Shown here: positions 8,764 through 18,523 of the stretch, piece by piece
Layout of the letters: each line of letters begins with the position of its first letter
Position numbering within the stretch: position 1 is the first letter of the stretch
DNA from: an uncultured Ruminococcus sp.
GTDB taxonomy: Bacteria; Bacillota; Clostridia; Oscillospirales; Acutalibacteraceae
Reading direction: 5' to 3'
Assembly (NCBI GenBank): GCA_902765855.1
Contig: CACXBF010000002.1
Span: forward strand, 152,225 to 216,224
DNA length: 64,000 nucleotides
Notes under the pieces: model-generated
Database searches by the model: none
Seen by the model: the letters and a program-made list of their open reading frames with translations, nothing else
Told to the model about the DNA's origin: nothing
Position numbers and translations under genes: made by a program

Positions 8764-10860
8764 ATGAAACTAAAAACAAAGGATATTGTTCTTACAACCC
8801 TCCAAAAAGAAAACAGAGAGATTTCTCGTGATGAGCTTTTTAAGCTTTCAGGAATATCCAATAAGGCAAGCTATAATCTTGCTATTTCGGAACTTCAGGA
8901 GGACGGCGATATTATCCTTATAAAGAATAAAGATGTTGTGTTGAGTGAAGCAATGGGATATGTAAAGGCAACAATTCTCAGAAGCTCAAGATATTTTTCA
9001 TTTGCAAGACCGGCAGACGGTTCACCTGATATATTTATTCCTTGCGAAAAGATGAAGGACGCTATTCCCGGAGATGTTGTCCTTCTGCAAGATATTCGCC
9101 AAGAGGAAAAAGGTCCTTCCGCAGGAATTTTCCGTATAGTAAAAAAGGGCGACAGACTTATAACAGGTATGGTCGAGAGATATAAAAGTAAGCTTTCTGT
9201 TATTGCAGACGGTGGATTCGGATATAGTATTCCGATTGTAAGGGGCGGAGAGCTCAGATCCCGTGACGGCGATAAGGTTCGTGCTGCTCTTATGTATGAC
9301 CAGCACGAAAGAAAGCTTTATTGCCGAGTTTTGAGTATTTACGGCAAGGCAAACAGTGCAAAGATATGTGCTGATGCAATTATAGACAGATATGGTATTC
9401 CGAGCGAATTTTCAAAGGGACTTCGTGCAGAGGCAAAGAGAGTTTCGGAAGAACCTATCACAGCAGAAGAAATAGCAAAACGCAGAGATTTGCGTGATGA
9501 GGCAATCCTCACCATCGACAGTGCGGACGCAAAAGACCTTGACGATGCAATTTCCGTCAAGAAAACTGAAAACGGCTGGATACTCGGCGTACATATCGCC
9601 GATGTTTCGCATTATATCCGAGAGGGAAGTGAGCTTGATAAGGAAGCCTTTGAGCGTGGAACCTCCGTATATTTTGCAGATAGAGTTATTCCAATGCTAC
9701 CGGAGGAGCTTTCAAACGGCTGTTGTTCGCTTAATAGCGGAACAGATAAGTTGACCTTCTCTGCTATTATGAATATAGACCAAAAGGGAAATCTTTGCGA
9801 TTTTGAATTTTGCAAGAGCATTATCAATTCAAAGGTAAGAGGAGTTTATTCCGAGGTTAATGAGATTCTTGCAGGAACTGCTGATGATGAACTTATAAAA
9901 AAATATTCCCCAGTTGCACAAACTCTCAAAGACGGCGAAGAGCTTTATGCAGTTCTTAAGCAAAACGCTAAAGAGCGTGGTGAGCTTGAAATTGAAACAA
10001 CTGAACTTAAATTTGTCCTCAATGAAGCAGGCGTATGTATAGATGTTTCAACAAGAACTCGTGGCAAATCAGAAGAAATGATAGAGCAGTTTATGATTAT
10101 GGCAAATCAGGCTGCCGGTAAACTGGCTAAGGAAAAGAATATACCGTTTGTTTATCGTATTCACGCAAAGCCTGAGGCAGAGAGAATTGCAACACTTTCA
10201 GATTTAGCACAGGCTTGCGGTTTCAGAGTTAATAAGATAAAGCCGGGACTTACACAGCGTGATTTAGCAGAATTGCTTTCAGCGGCAAAGGGTACAAGAT
10301 ACGAAAAGCTTATGTCTATGCAGGTTCTCCGCACTATGGCAAAGGCACAGTATGACGATAAGCCAATCGGACACTTTGGTTTGTCGCTTGCAGATTACTG
10401 CCACTTTACATCTCCGATAAGGCGTTATCCGGATACATCAATCCACCGTATTCTTTCAGCTCTTGTCGGCGGAATGTCTGTTGAAGAAATCAGAAGAAAA
10501 TATGAAGATTTCGCAGAGGAATCCGCAAAGCAGTCATCAGAAAGAGAAGTCAGAGCAGTAAATGGTGAGCGTGATACAGAAAAGTGTTATGCGGCAGAAT
10601 ATATGACAGCACATATAGGCGAATGTTATGATGGCGTAGTTGAAGGTGTAACCGCAAAGGGAATATTCGTATCAATTCCTTGCGGAATAGAGGGTTTTGT
10701 AAACCTTTCAAGACTTGAAAATGCGTTTTTTGAATATAATGGCACAACAACTACAACCGATAAGCGTTCCGGAATAAGCTATTCTATTGGTGATAGTGTA
10801 AGAGTCAAGGTTACTGCCGCAACAGTAGCACTTGGCACGATAGATTATGAATTAGTATAG
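8764..10860 (+). CDS. rnr: Ribonuclease R (3'-5' exoribonuclease, RNB family)
   Basis: 698 residues, matching RNase R in Firmicutes (~700-770). It has an N-terminal winged helix (~1-60), cold-shock-like domains (~65-220), the RNB catalytic domain with LTIDSADAKDLDDAISV (~248-264; metal-binding Asp residues) and the HFTSPIRRYPD signature (~543-553), and a C-terminal S1 domain (~615-697). It degrades structured RNA. ATG follows AAAGGAGAT at good spacing. A repeat block starts immediately after the stop, possibly helping to end the transcript. Confidence 0.95.
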   Translation: MKLKTKDIVLTTLQKENREISRDELFKLSGISNKASYNLAISELQEDGDIILIKNKDVVLSEAMGYVKATILRSSRYFSFARPADGSPDIFIPCEKMKDAIPGDVVLLQDIRQEEKGPSAGIFRIVKKGDRLITGMVERYKSKLSVIADGGFGYSIPIVRGGELRSRDGDKVRAALMYDQHERKLYCRVLSIYGKANSAKICADAIIDRYGIPSEFSKGLRAEAKRVSEEPITAEEIAKRRDLRDEAILTIDSADAKDLDDAISVKKTENGWILGVHIADVSHYIREGSELDKEAFERGTSVYFADRVIPMLPEELSNGCCSLNSGTDKLTFSAIMNIDQKGNLCDFEFCKSIINSKVRGVYSEVNEILAGTADDELIKKYSPVAQTLKDGEELYAVLKQNAKERGELEIETTELKFVLNEAGVCIDVSTRTRGKSEEMIEQFMIMANQAAGKLAKEKNIPFVYRIHAKPEAERIATLSDLAQACGFRVNKIKPGLTQRDLAELLSAAKGTRYEKLMSMQVLRTMAKAQYDDKPIGHFGLSLADYCHFTSPIRRYPDTSIHRILSALVGGMSVEEIRRKYEDFAEESAKQSSEREVRAVNGERDTEKCYAAEYMTAHIGECYDGVVEGVTAKGIFVSIPCGIEGFVNLSRLENAFFEYNGTTTTTDKRSGISYSIGDSVRVKVTAATVALGTIDYELV

Positions 10861-10861
10861 T

Positions 10862-11397
10862 AAAGTCTAACAAACTTTCCTAAGACGCTTAAAAGTTTCG
10901 CTCGAGGCGGAGTGCCTCCGCCGTCAAGACGCGGAATCGCTCGACAAGTCTCGCTCGTAGTGAGTGAGGGAAGATAGTTGACACGGTTGGGGAATTTTCC
11001 AATGGACTACCGATTAGCTAACCAACTTTCCAAAGACAAATAAAAGTTTCGCGCGAGCCTTTGAAAAGGCTCGCGGTTTCCAAAGGCGGAGCCTTTGGTG
11101 GGTTTTAAGGGCGAAGCCCTTAACATCTCTTTCATCTCAAGCGGTGGACTATGTCCACCGCTTTTTTACTGATGTTATTTACAAGCCTCCGAATGGGTGA
11201 ATAAATTTTACCTTTACACTTAAACCCGATATTTATTACGGGCAAAAGAAAAAAGAGCGGACAAAGTCCGCTCTTTAGGAGCAAAGAATGTTAAGGGCGT
11301 TGCCCTTAAAACCCACGAGGGACTCCGTCCCTCGACCCTGCAAGCTTTTGAAAAAGCTTGAGCAAAACTTTTGAGTTTCTTAGGCGAATCTGCCAAT
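10862..11397. repeat. Mosaic palindromic intergenic repeat, block 3
   Basis: Fills the space between the convergent rnr and TIGR04086-like genes. Hairpins include GGAG-TGC-CTCC (~10912), GACAAGTC (~10943), GAGCCTTT-GAAAAGGCTC (~11074), CCAAAGGC-GGA-GCCTTTGG (~11080-11099), TTAAGGGC-GAA-GCCCTTAA (~11105), GCGGTGGAC-TAT-GTCCACCGC (11141-11161), AGAGCGGAC-AAA-GTCCGCTCT (11254-11274), GAGGGAC-TCC-GTCCCTC (~11318) and CAAGCTTTTGAAAAAGCTTG (~11341). The second half resembles the first half inverted, as expected for two abutting opposite copies. Confidence 0.9.
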
Positions 11398-11805
11398 TCA
11401 ACGGCGGCGAGGACGACGATTTACACCAAGTATTCCGCCAAATGAACCTGATAAAAGCATTGCGGCAAATCTCATAAGTGTATCAAGGTTTATTGAATCA
11501 GAGGAAAGTATAGTTCCTGTCAATAGAACAATGATGAATAAAAACAATGCCGATAAAGCACCTACTATAATTCCACGAGATTTAAGTATGCGTGAGGCGA
11601 GAAAGCCTGCTAAAAATGCCGATACACAAGAAGAAATAATCGCCGCCGCGAATACTGCCGTTTGTGATAGGGATTTCATTTTAAGCACGAAAAATGCACT
11701 TAAAAATAACATCAATATAAGTATCACGCCACCGAATAATCCGCCGAAAATTACAGCACGAGCCATAGACTTTATTGTGATTTGTTGCGATTTTTCGTTT
11801 CTCAC
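11398..11805 (-). CDS. TIGR04086-like four-helix membrane protein
   Basis: 135-residue membrane protein with four hydrophobic segments (roughly residues 12-36, 43-65, 72-93, 100-125) and an Arg-rich C-terminus. The family is common in Clostridia next to yajC and tgt and has no established function. The start is GTG at 11805, with GGGAGGG 7 nt upstream; a longer frame opening with TTG would read through the ribosome site. The ribosome site is in the 3' arm of the preceding terminator hairpin. Confidence 0.75.
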   Translation of the reverse strand: MRNEKSQQITIKSMARAVIFGGLFGGVILILMLFLSAFFVLKMKSLSQTAVFAAAIISSCVSAFLAGFLASRILKSRGIIVGALSALFLFIIVLLTGTILSSDSINLDTLMRFAAMLLSGSFGGILGVNRRPRRR

Positions 11806-11810
11806 ATAAA

Positions 11811-11857
11811 AACCCTCCCGAAACAATTATATTCTAATTGTATTCGGAAGGGTTTCT
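11811..11857 (-). terminator. yajC terminator overlapping the next gene's ribosome site
   Basis: On the minus strand a ~20-bp stem with few mismatches (5' arm AAACCCTTCCGAATACAATTA, written with its final A at the loop edge; 3' arm complementary) ends in GGGAGGGTTTTTA. The T-run follows the stem as in an intrinsic terminator. The GGGAGGG of the 3' arm is also the ribosome site of the downstream GTG start. Confidence 0.75.
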
Positions 11858-11886
11858 TAATATGATATTTTATTTTTGAGAAAAAA

Positions 11887-12309
11887 TCAATCCTCGTCCT
11901 TTTTGCCAAAGAATCTTTTCTTTTTCTTAGGCTCTTCATCTTTTAATAACTTAGGTTCTGCTTTTTTAGGCTCAGGATTCTTTTCTGTATCGATAGTAGA
12001 GATAGCCCATCTCTTGATTCTGAGTCTTGAACGGTCACTTGCTGTTTCGATAACAAGAGAGTCATCATCTTTAATAGAAACGACACGACCCATAATACCG
12101 CCGATGGTTGTAATATCATCGCCAATCTCAAGGCTGTTTTTCATTTCTTCCTCAGCCTTCTTTTTCTTCTTGTTAGGACGGAAGATAAAGAAATAAATAG
12201 CAAGAGCAAGAAGAGCATACATACCAAGAATCATCCATATTTGACCTGGACCTTGTTGTTGAGCTACATCTGCCGAAGAAGCAGCATTATCAAGTAAATT
12301 AAAGTTCAT
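11887..12309 (-). CDS. yajC: Preprotein translocase subunit YajC
   Basis: 140 residues: a short N-terminal segment, one membrane helix (~24-44) ending FFIFRPNKKKKK, then the conserved cytoplasmic YajC domain (SLEIGDDITTIGGIMGRVVSI, ~59-79). Accessory subunit of the SecDF-YajC complex. The highly charged Lys/Glu C-terminal tail (~107-140) is longer than in many YajC proteins. Gene order with tgt is the common bacterial one. It has its own promoter at 12384-12412. Confidence 0.93.
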   Translation of the reverse strand: MNFNLLDNAASSADVAQQQGPGQIWMILGMYALLALAIYFFIFRPNKKKKKAEEEMKNSLEIGDDITTIGGIMGRVVSIKDDDSLVIETASDRSRLRIKRWAISTIDTEKNPEPKKAEPKLLKDEEPKKKKRFFGKKDED

Positions 12310-12383
12310 TCTTTTTACATTCCTTTCAATTTCAAAAAGTCCAATGGAAGATTTTTCAAGTTTCCATAAAGACTAATAATGAT

Positions 12384-12412
12384 ATTATAGCAATTTAATC
12401 AGTAATATGCAA
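12384..12412 (-). promoter_or_regulatory. Promoter for yajC
   Basis: Minus strand TTGCAT (12412-12407), 17-nt spacer, TATAAT (12389-12384). It lies between the end of tgt and yajC. Confidence 0.6.
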
Positions 12413-12422
12413 GGGGAATGTG

Positions 12423-13553
12423 TCAGATTCGTCTACCTATAATTTCTGCATATTCATTATAAAATTTGTCAAATTCGTCATTTTTGAGTGCTTCACGAAT
12501 TTTCATCATAAGAGTATTATAGAAATAAATATTATGAATAACTGAAAGTCGCATAGCAAGCATTTCTCCGCTTTTGAAAAGATGTCTGAGATATGCACGA
12601 GAGAAATTTTTGCAAAGAGGGCAATCGCACTGTGAATCAACAGGCGAATCATCAAGAGTGTATTTTTCATTAAACATATTCATTCTACCGCTCCAAGTAA
12701 AGAGGTGAGCGTGGCGGGCATTTCTTGAAGGCATAACACAATCGAAAAGGTCAACTCCACGCCTTACAGCCTCAAGAATATTGAGCGGAGTTCCTACACC
12801 CATAAGATAGCGAACCTTATTTTTCGGAGCATAAGGCTCAACCGCCTCTATTATGCGGTACATTTCTTCTGCACTTTCACCGACAGCAAGACCGCCAATA
12901 GCATAACCGTCAAGGTCAAGCTCACTGATAGCCTTCATATGCTCAATTCTGATATCCTCATAGGTTGAACCCTGATTTATTCCAAAAAGCTGTTGTTGTT
13001 TGTTGATAGTGTCTTCTCTTGAATTAAGCTCTATCATTTTTTTCTTGCAACGAACAAGCCAGCGATAAGTTCTGTCGCAGGAATTTTTCGTATAATTATA
13101 TTCGGCAGGGTTTTCGATACATTCATCGAAAGCCATAGCAATATCAGAACCGAGATTGGACTGAATAGTCATACTTTCTTCAGGTCCCATAAAGATTCTG
13201 TGACCATCAATATGAGAAGAAAAGGTAACGCCTTCCTCAGTTATGTTTCTGAGCTTTGCGAGGGAAAAAACCTGAAATCCGCCACTATCTGTAAGGATAG
13301 GCCCATCCCAACGGGTAAATTTATGAAGTCCGCCAAGTTTTTTGATATTCTCATCACCAGGACGCAGGTGCAGATGATAAGTATTACATAGCTGAACCTG
13401 ACAGCGGAGTTCCTTTAAGTCGAGTGCAGATAAAGCACCTTTTATTGCACCGCAGGTGGCAACATTCATAAAGCCCGGTGTCTGAACTTCGCCGTGTGCA
13501 GTTGTAAAAGAGCCAAGTCTGGCAGAACCGTTTGTTTTAATAAGCTTATACAT
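12423..13553 (-). CDS. tgt: tRNA-guanine transglycosylase
   Basis: 376 residues, full length. Exchanges guanine-34 of GU(N) tRNAs for the queuosine precursor. Conserved features: DSGGFQVFSL (~90-99) with the catalytic-site Asp, GGLAVGE (~220-226), the second Asp in LFDCVMPSRNARHA (~270-283), and the zinc site CDCPLC (~308-313) followed by the His in RHL. No other queuosine genes lie nearby, so the organism may salvage or make the precursor elsewhere. It overlaps the upstream gene by 8 bp, indicating translational coupling. Confidence 0.95.
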   Translation of the reverse strand: MYKLIKTNGSARLGSFTTAHGEVQTPGFMNVATCGAIKGALSALDLKELRCQVQLCNTYHLHLRPGDENIKKLGGLHKFTRWDGPILTDSGGFQVFSLAKLRNITEEGVTFSSHIDGHRIFMGPEESMTIQSNLGSDIAMAFDECIENPAEYNYTKNSCDRTYRWLVRCKKKMIELNSREDTINKQQQLFGINQGSTYEDIRIEHMKAISELDLDGYAIGGLAVGESAEEMYRIIEAVEPYAPKNKVRYLMGVGTPLNILEAVRRGVDLFDCVMPSRNARHAHLFTWSGRMNMFNEKYTLDDSPVDSQCDCPLCKNFSRAYLRHLFKSGEMLAMRLSVIHNIYFYNTLMMKIREALKNDEFDKFYNEYAEIIGRRI

Positions 13554-14217
13554 TTGTTTCTGTTCTTCCTTTATTTTCGTTTCCGTCAGTAGAGAATTTA
13601 AGAGGATTATTGTCCTTGTCTACAAGTGCAGTCATCTTGTTGCCGTCGAAAACTGCAAGAGTACCAACCGGCATACAAAGAATACGGACAGCAAGCGGTC
13701 TGAACTTGAGAAGCTCACAGGTTTGAATTTCAGCGTAATCATCAGGTTCGTGCTGAGATTCGTCATCACCCATAACGCCGAGATACCAGCCGGAATCGTC
13801 CTCATTTTCAGGTTCAGAGCGTGAAAAATAAATGTCTTTTGCATTTAGAGCGTCTTTAAGTACAAGCATTTTATGCTTAAAAGTTATAGGCATAGTGCCT
13901 GGAACGACCTGAATACCTGCTGTGTGCATAGCTTCACTTTGAAGATTTTGCACCATAAGCGGAATTGTAAGATTGTTTGTTCTTGCATTATGTGGGTCAC
14001 GATGAAAGTCAGGAGCAAGAATATCCCAATAGTCTTCTTCTTGCTTGAAGTAATAATAGGACCAGCCTGCGCAGAGGGTAAATTCTTCATTGAAAATATC
14101 TTTTTGAGAATTTAGCTGAGCGATAACCTCAGCCAAAGAGCGAACAGCATTTTCGAGTTTTTCTTCACAGGTAAGATGTACTGTCTTATCAGCAATCTGT
14201 ACAATATAAGTTCTCAT
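13546..14217 (-). CDS. DUF2185/Imm33-like protein
   Basis: 223-residue soluble acidic protein. The C-terminal half (~140-205) has SGWYLGVMGDDESQ, then a Pro-Asp-Asp stretch and PVGTLAVFD, resembling the DUF2185 (Imm33) domain. The N-terminal ~130 residues are not recognised. Function unknown; in some genomes Imm33 proteins are predicted immunity proteins, but no toxin gene is next to this one. It is first in an operon with tgt. The domain call is by eye and moderate. Confidence 0.55.
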   Translation of the reverse strand: MRTYIVQIADKTVHLTCEEKLENAVRSLAEVIAQLNSQKDIFNEEFTLCAGWSYYYFKQEEDYWDILAPDFHRDPHNARTNNLTIPLMVQNLQSEAMHTAGIQVVPGTMPITFKHKMLVLKDALNAKDIYFSRSEPENEDDSGWYLGVMGDDESQHEPDDYAEIQTCELLKFRPLAVRILCMPVGTLAVFDGNKMTALVDKDNNPLKFSTDGNENKGRTETNV

Positions 14218-14288
14218 AATATAGGCATCTCATTTCTGTATAAATTTTATTCTGAAATTGTTTAATTTTCATTAGAATTTCACTTCTA

Positions 14289-14317
14289 AATATAACAAAT
14301 TGAATAGATAAAGTCAA
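14289..14317 (-). promoter_or_regulatory. Promoter for DUF2185-like/tgt operon
   Basis: Minus strand TTGACT (14317-14312), 17-nt spacer, TATATT (14294-14289), in the divergent region shared with enolase. Confidence 0.65.
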
Positions 14318-14390
14318 CCGCTGTCCAATAAAGTTTTTGCCTGATAAGTAAAAAAGATTATAAAAGGTATGTAAAAATTTTGAGTTAGGG

Positions 14391-14422
14391 TTGACAAACC
14401 AGAACAGAGGTGTTATTATAAT
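14391..14422 (+). promoter_or_regulatory. Promoter for enolase
   Basis: TTGACA (14391-14396), 17-nt spacer, TATTAT (14414-14419) overlapping TATAAT (14417-14422). It lies ~50 nt before the eno start. Confidence 0.7.
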
Positions 14423-14467
14423 TTTGGTTAGAATATGCTAACTTATCTGATGTTAAAGGAGATTTAA

Positions 14468-15766
<1,299 letters not shown>

Positions 15767-15806
15767 TAGATTAATCCTCTAATATACCTTCAATATATAA
15801 TAAGAA

Positions 15807-15845
15807 AACTCCGCTCGATATAGCTTTTGTCGAGCGGAGTTTTTC
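15807..15845 (+). terminator. Enolase intrinsic terminator
   Basis: ACTCCGCTCGA (15809-15819) pairs with TCGAGCGGAGT (15830-15840) and is followed by TTTT. Confidence 0.9.
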
Positions 15846-15862
15846 GATTCATATTAAAGTAA

Positions 15863-15893
15863 CAGCCACAACTCAGAAAAAGAGTTATGGCTG
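15863..15893. terminator. Hairpin between convergent eno and metY
   Basis: CAGCCACAACTC (15863-15874) pairs with GAGTTATGGCTG (15882-15893) except for one C-A mismatch. It lies 66 nt past the metY stop on the minus strand and is probably its terminator, although the following T-tract is weak. Confidence 0.5.
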
Positions 15894-15958
15894 CCATTTT
15901 ATAAAAGTTAATTTATAGATAAGTAACAAAATTTACTCATCTTAGGATAAAATTCAGA

Positions 15959-17242
15959 TTAGCATTTTTCAAGTGCCTGAGCCAAATCTGCAATCAAATC
16001 TTCTTTATCCTCTATTCCGCAGGAAATGCGGATAAGCTCAGCAGGAACACCGGCTGCTTTGAGTTGCTCATCATTCATTTGACGGTGTGTTGATGTAGCA
16101 GGATTAAGGCAACAAGTTCTTGCATCTGCAACATGAGTTTCGATTGCAGCGAGTTTCAGATTTTTCATGAATGCTTCTGCGGCTTTTCTGCCACCCTTCA
16201 AGCCGAAAGATACAACGCCACAGCCACCCTTAGGAAGATATTTTTGTGCAAGTGCATAATATTTATCACTTGGTAAGCCAGAATAATTAACATAAGCTAC
16301 CTTTGGGTGATTGAGCAAGAATTCTGCAACAGCCTGACCGTTTTCAACATGGCGCGGCATACGAACATGAAGAGATTCAAGACCTAAATTGAGGATAAAT
16401 GCGTTTTGTGGAGATTGAATACAACCGAAATCACGCATAAGCTGTGCTGTGCATTTTGTTATGAATGCACCTTCCTTGCCAAACTTTTCTGCATATGTAA
16501 TTCCGTGATAGGATTCATCAGGTGTGCATAAACCGGGGAATTTTTCTGCATGAGCCATCCAGTCAAATTTACCCGAATCAACAATAGCGCCGCCGACAGC
16601 TGCACCGTGTCCGTCCATATATTTTGTTGTTGAATGTGTGACAATATCTGCACCCCACTCAATAGGACGGCAATTTATCGGTGTAGGGAAGGTGTTATCA
16701 ACTATAAGAGGAACGCCGTGTGAATGTGCTGCCTTTGCAAATTTTTCAATATCAAGAACAGTAAGAGCAGGGTTTGCAATAGTTTCGCCAAAAACGGCAC
16801 GAGTGTTTTCCTGAAATGCTGCATTAAGTTCTTCTTCTGTGCAGTCAGGAGAAACGAATGTAGCGGTAATGCCCATCTTAGCCATTGTTACAGCAATAAG
16901 ATTGAATGTTCCGCCATAGATTGATGATGATGCAACTATATGACTTCCACACTCACAAATATTAAAAAGTGCAAAGAAATTTGCCGCTTGTCCGGAAGAT
17001 GTGAGCATAGCCGCAGTGCCACCCTCAAGCTCAGCTATTTTAGCTGCAACATGGTCATTTGTAGGATTCTGAAGTCTTGTATAGAAATATCCTGATTCTT
17101 CCAAATCAAAAAGCTTGCCCATAGCCTCGCTGGTATCATATTTAAATGTAGTTGATTGGATAATAGGTACTTGACGAGGTTCGCCATTGCCGGGTGTATA
17201 GCCACCCTGTACACATCTTGTATTGATTTTATATTCTGACAT
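15959..17242 (-). CDS. metY: O-acetylhomoserine sulfhydrylase (MetY, PLP-dependent)
   Basis: 427 residues, the MetY size (longer than MetB/MetC, ~380). The Cys/Met-metabolism PLP fold shows YTRLQNPT (~53-60), SSGQAANFFA (~82-91), VDNTFPTP (~180-187) and the Schiff-base lysine in THSTTKYMDGHG (~202-213). Makes homocysteine from O-acetylhomoserine and sulfide, or with thiol donors. Monocistronic with AAAGGAG before the ATG. The exact donor substrate cannot be fixed from sequence alone. Confidence 0.9.
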   Translation of the reverse strand: MSEYKINTRCVQGGYTPGNGEPRQVPIIQSTTFKYDTSEAMGKLFDLEESGYFYTRLQNPTNDHVAAKIAELEGGTAAMLTSSGQAANFFALFNICECGSHIVASSSIYGGTFNLIAVTMAKMGITATFVSPDCTEEELNAAFQENTRAVFGETIANPALTVLDIEKFAKAAHSHGVPLIVDNTFPTPINCRPIEWGADIVTHSTTKYMDGHGAAVGGAIVDSGKFDWMAHAEKFPGLCTPDESYHGITYAEKFGKEGAFITKCTAQLMRDFGCIQSPQNAFILNLGLESLHVRMPRHVENGQAVAEFLLNHPKVAYVNYSGLPSDKYYALAQKYLPKGGCGVVSFGLKGGRKAAEAFMKNLKLAAIETHVADARTCCLNPATSTHRQMNDEQLKAAGVPAELIRISCGIEDKEDLIADLAQALEKC

Positions 17243-17284
17243 TTTAAAAGCTCCTTTGATAAAATTTCAATAATTTCTTTTATA

Positions 17285-17312
17285 ATTATATCAGATAATT
17301 GAATAAAGTCAA
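17285..17312 (-). promoter_or_regulatory. Promoter for metY
   Basis: Minus strand TTGACT (17312-17307), 16-nt spacer, TATAAT (17290-17285). No SAM-riboswitch motif lies between it and the start codon. Bases ~17313-17466 hold nothing I recognise. Confidence 0.65.
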
Positions 17313-17466
17313 TAATTCCTCCTATTATGCTATGAGATTATTCTATAACCAAGTAAAAGTAATTCTTTAAGCTTTAATAGAGCAAACTATACAAGTAATT
17401 TACCGCTTTGACTCCAAAATTATGCTGTATATTGTGTTTTATGTACTAAAATTGTCGATATTTTCC

Positions 17467-17495
17467 TTGACTTAGATTGGATAAAATATTATAAT
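17467..17495 (+). promoter_or_regulatory. Promoter for zinc-ribbon/CBM26-like gene
   Basis: TTGACT (17467-17472), 17-nt spacer, TATAAT (17490-17495). Confidence 0.75.
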
Positions 17496-17507
17496 ATTAC
17501 CAACGAC

Positions 17508-17544
17508 AAAAAAGCAAAAAAGTTCGTTGATGTTTTTTGCTTTT
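17508..17544 (+). other. A/T leader hairpin
   Basis: AAAAGCAAAAAA (17510-17521) is the exact complement of TTTTTTGCTTTT (17533-17544). A second possible pairing is CAACGA with TCGTTG. The hairpin forms most of the short leader before the ribosome site. Confidence 0.4.
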
Positions 17545-17563
17545 ATATTAAGGAGTGTTTGTA

Positions 17564-18367
17564 ATGCAGCAAATAGTATGCCCAAAATGTAAAGCGTTAG
17601 CGGAAGCAGGTTTGAATTTCTGTCCGAGTTGCGGTGCTCCGCTTCCACTTCCAAGCTCTCGTGGCGGCCACGCCGGTGAGAATTTAACCCAGGTTAATCA
17701 ACAGCATGTCGCTAAGGCTATTCTTAACGAAGGCAAGAAGAAAGAAAATCCTAAAGTAGCTCTTGTTGTTGGGGTTGTTACAATCGTTTTGGTTATTGGT
17801 ATAATTGCGGCTTTGATTATTACTGCTGGTGTTTCTTCATCTACAACTCCGACAGTTGCAGATTCTATTGCTAATTCAGGCACTATAGAGTCTTCTGCTC
17901 CGGCTTCTGAGTCTTCTGTAGCAGCTGTTGTTACATCTGACGAAAGTTCAGAGGCTGAAAGCTCTGCTGAAGCAAGTGTAGAGAGTACAACAGAAGTTTC
18001 AACAGAGAGTTCTTCCGCTGAAAGTATTGCAGAGCCTGCAGCTTCTGAAATTGTCATCAAGGCAGAAAAGCCGGATGATTGGACTGATATGTATGCTTAT
18101 ATTTATACTGATGATATGTTCAAGAATGCTAACTGGCCTGGTGAAGCTATGACAGATAATGGTGACGGTACATATTCTTACACAATTCCAAACTCATTTG
18201 CTGATAAGAATACATTCGTTGTTTTCTCAACAAGTCAGCTTAATACAGGAGCTAAGTTATCAAAGCAATTCCCATATATGAATGATAATGGCTACAATAT
18301 CAGCGAAAAGTCTACATTCACAGTAAGTGACTTTAAGTCCTATGCAAGTGAAAAGGTTGCTCAGTAA
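17564..18367 (+). CDS. Zinc-ribbon, single-pass membrane protein with CBM26-like domain
   Basis: 267 residues. Residues 6-23 form a zinc ribbon (C-P-K-C and C-P-S-C). A membrane helix is at ~64-90, then a Ser/Glu/Ala-rich linker (~92-163). The C-terminal domain (~166-262) resembles the starch-binding module CBM26: DDWTDMYAYIYTDD, then NWPGEAM, GDGTYSYTIP and an FVVFS strand. The topology would place the ribbon in the cytosol and the carbohydrate module outside. No catalytic domain is present. A role in holding starch or sensing it is an inference. ATG at 17564 has AAGGAG 8 nt upstream. Confidence 0.7.
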   Translation: MQQIVCPKCKALAEAGLNFCPSCGAPLPLPSSRGGHAGENLTQVNQQHVAKAILNEGKKKENPKVALVVGVVTIVLVIGIIAALIITAGVSSSTTPTVADSIANSGTIESSAPASESSVAAVVTSDESSEAESSAEASVESTTEVSTESSSAESIAEPAASEIVIKAEKPDDWTDMYAYIYTDDMFKNANWPGEAMTDNGDGTYSYTIPNSFADKNTFVVFSTSQLNTGAKLSKQFPYMNDNGYNISEKSTFTVSDFKSYASEKVAQ

Positions 18368-18385
18368 AATATAAAAAGGGTATTT

Positions 18386-18418
18386 AAAGGCATAGTTCGT
18401 AAGAATTATGCCTTTTTA
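18386..18418 (+). terminator. Terminator after CBM26-like gene
   Basis: AAAGGCATA (18386-18394) pairs with TATGCCTTT (18407-18415), followed by T residues. Confidence 0.85.
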
Positions 18419-18523
18419 TGTTTTTGAAATAAAAAATAAAAAAATAAGGTATACTACTTCGCAAAATGCAAAAAATGGTGTATAATATAAATTATGGAAT
18501 CTATTATATAGAAGGAGTCTAAG

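Noticed and set aside
17285-17466. SAM or other riboswitch before metY
   Set aside because: The promoter is only ~45 nt from the start codon, leaving no room, and no aptamer motif is seen.
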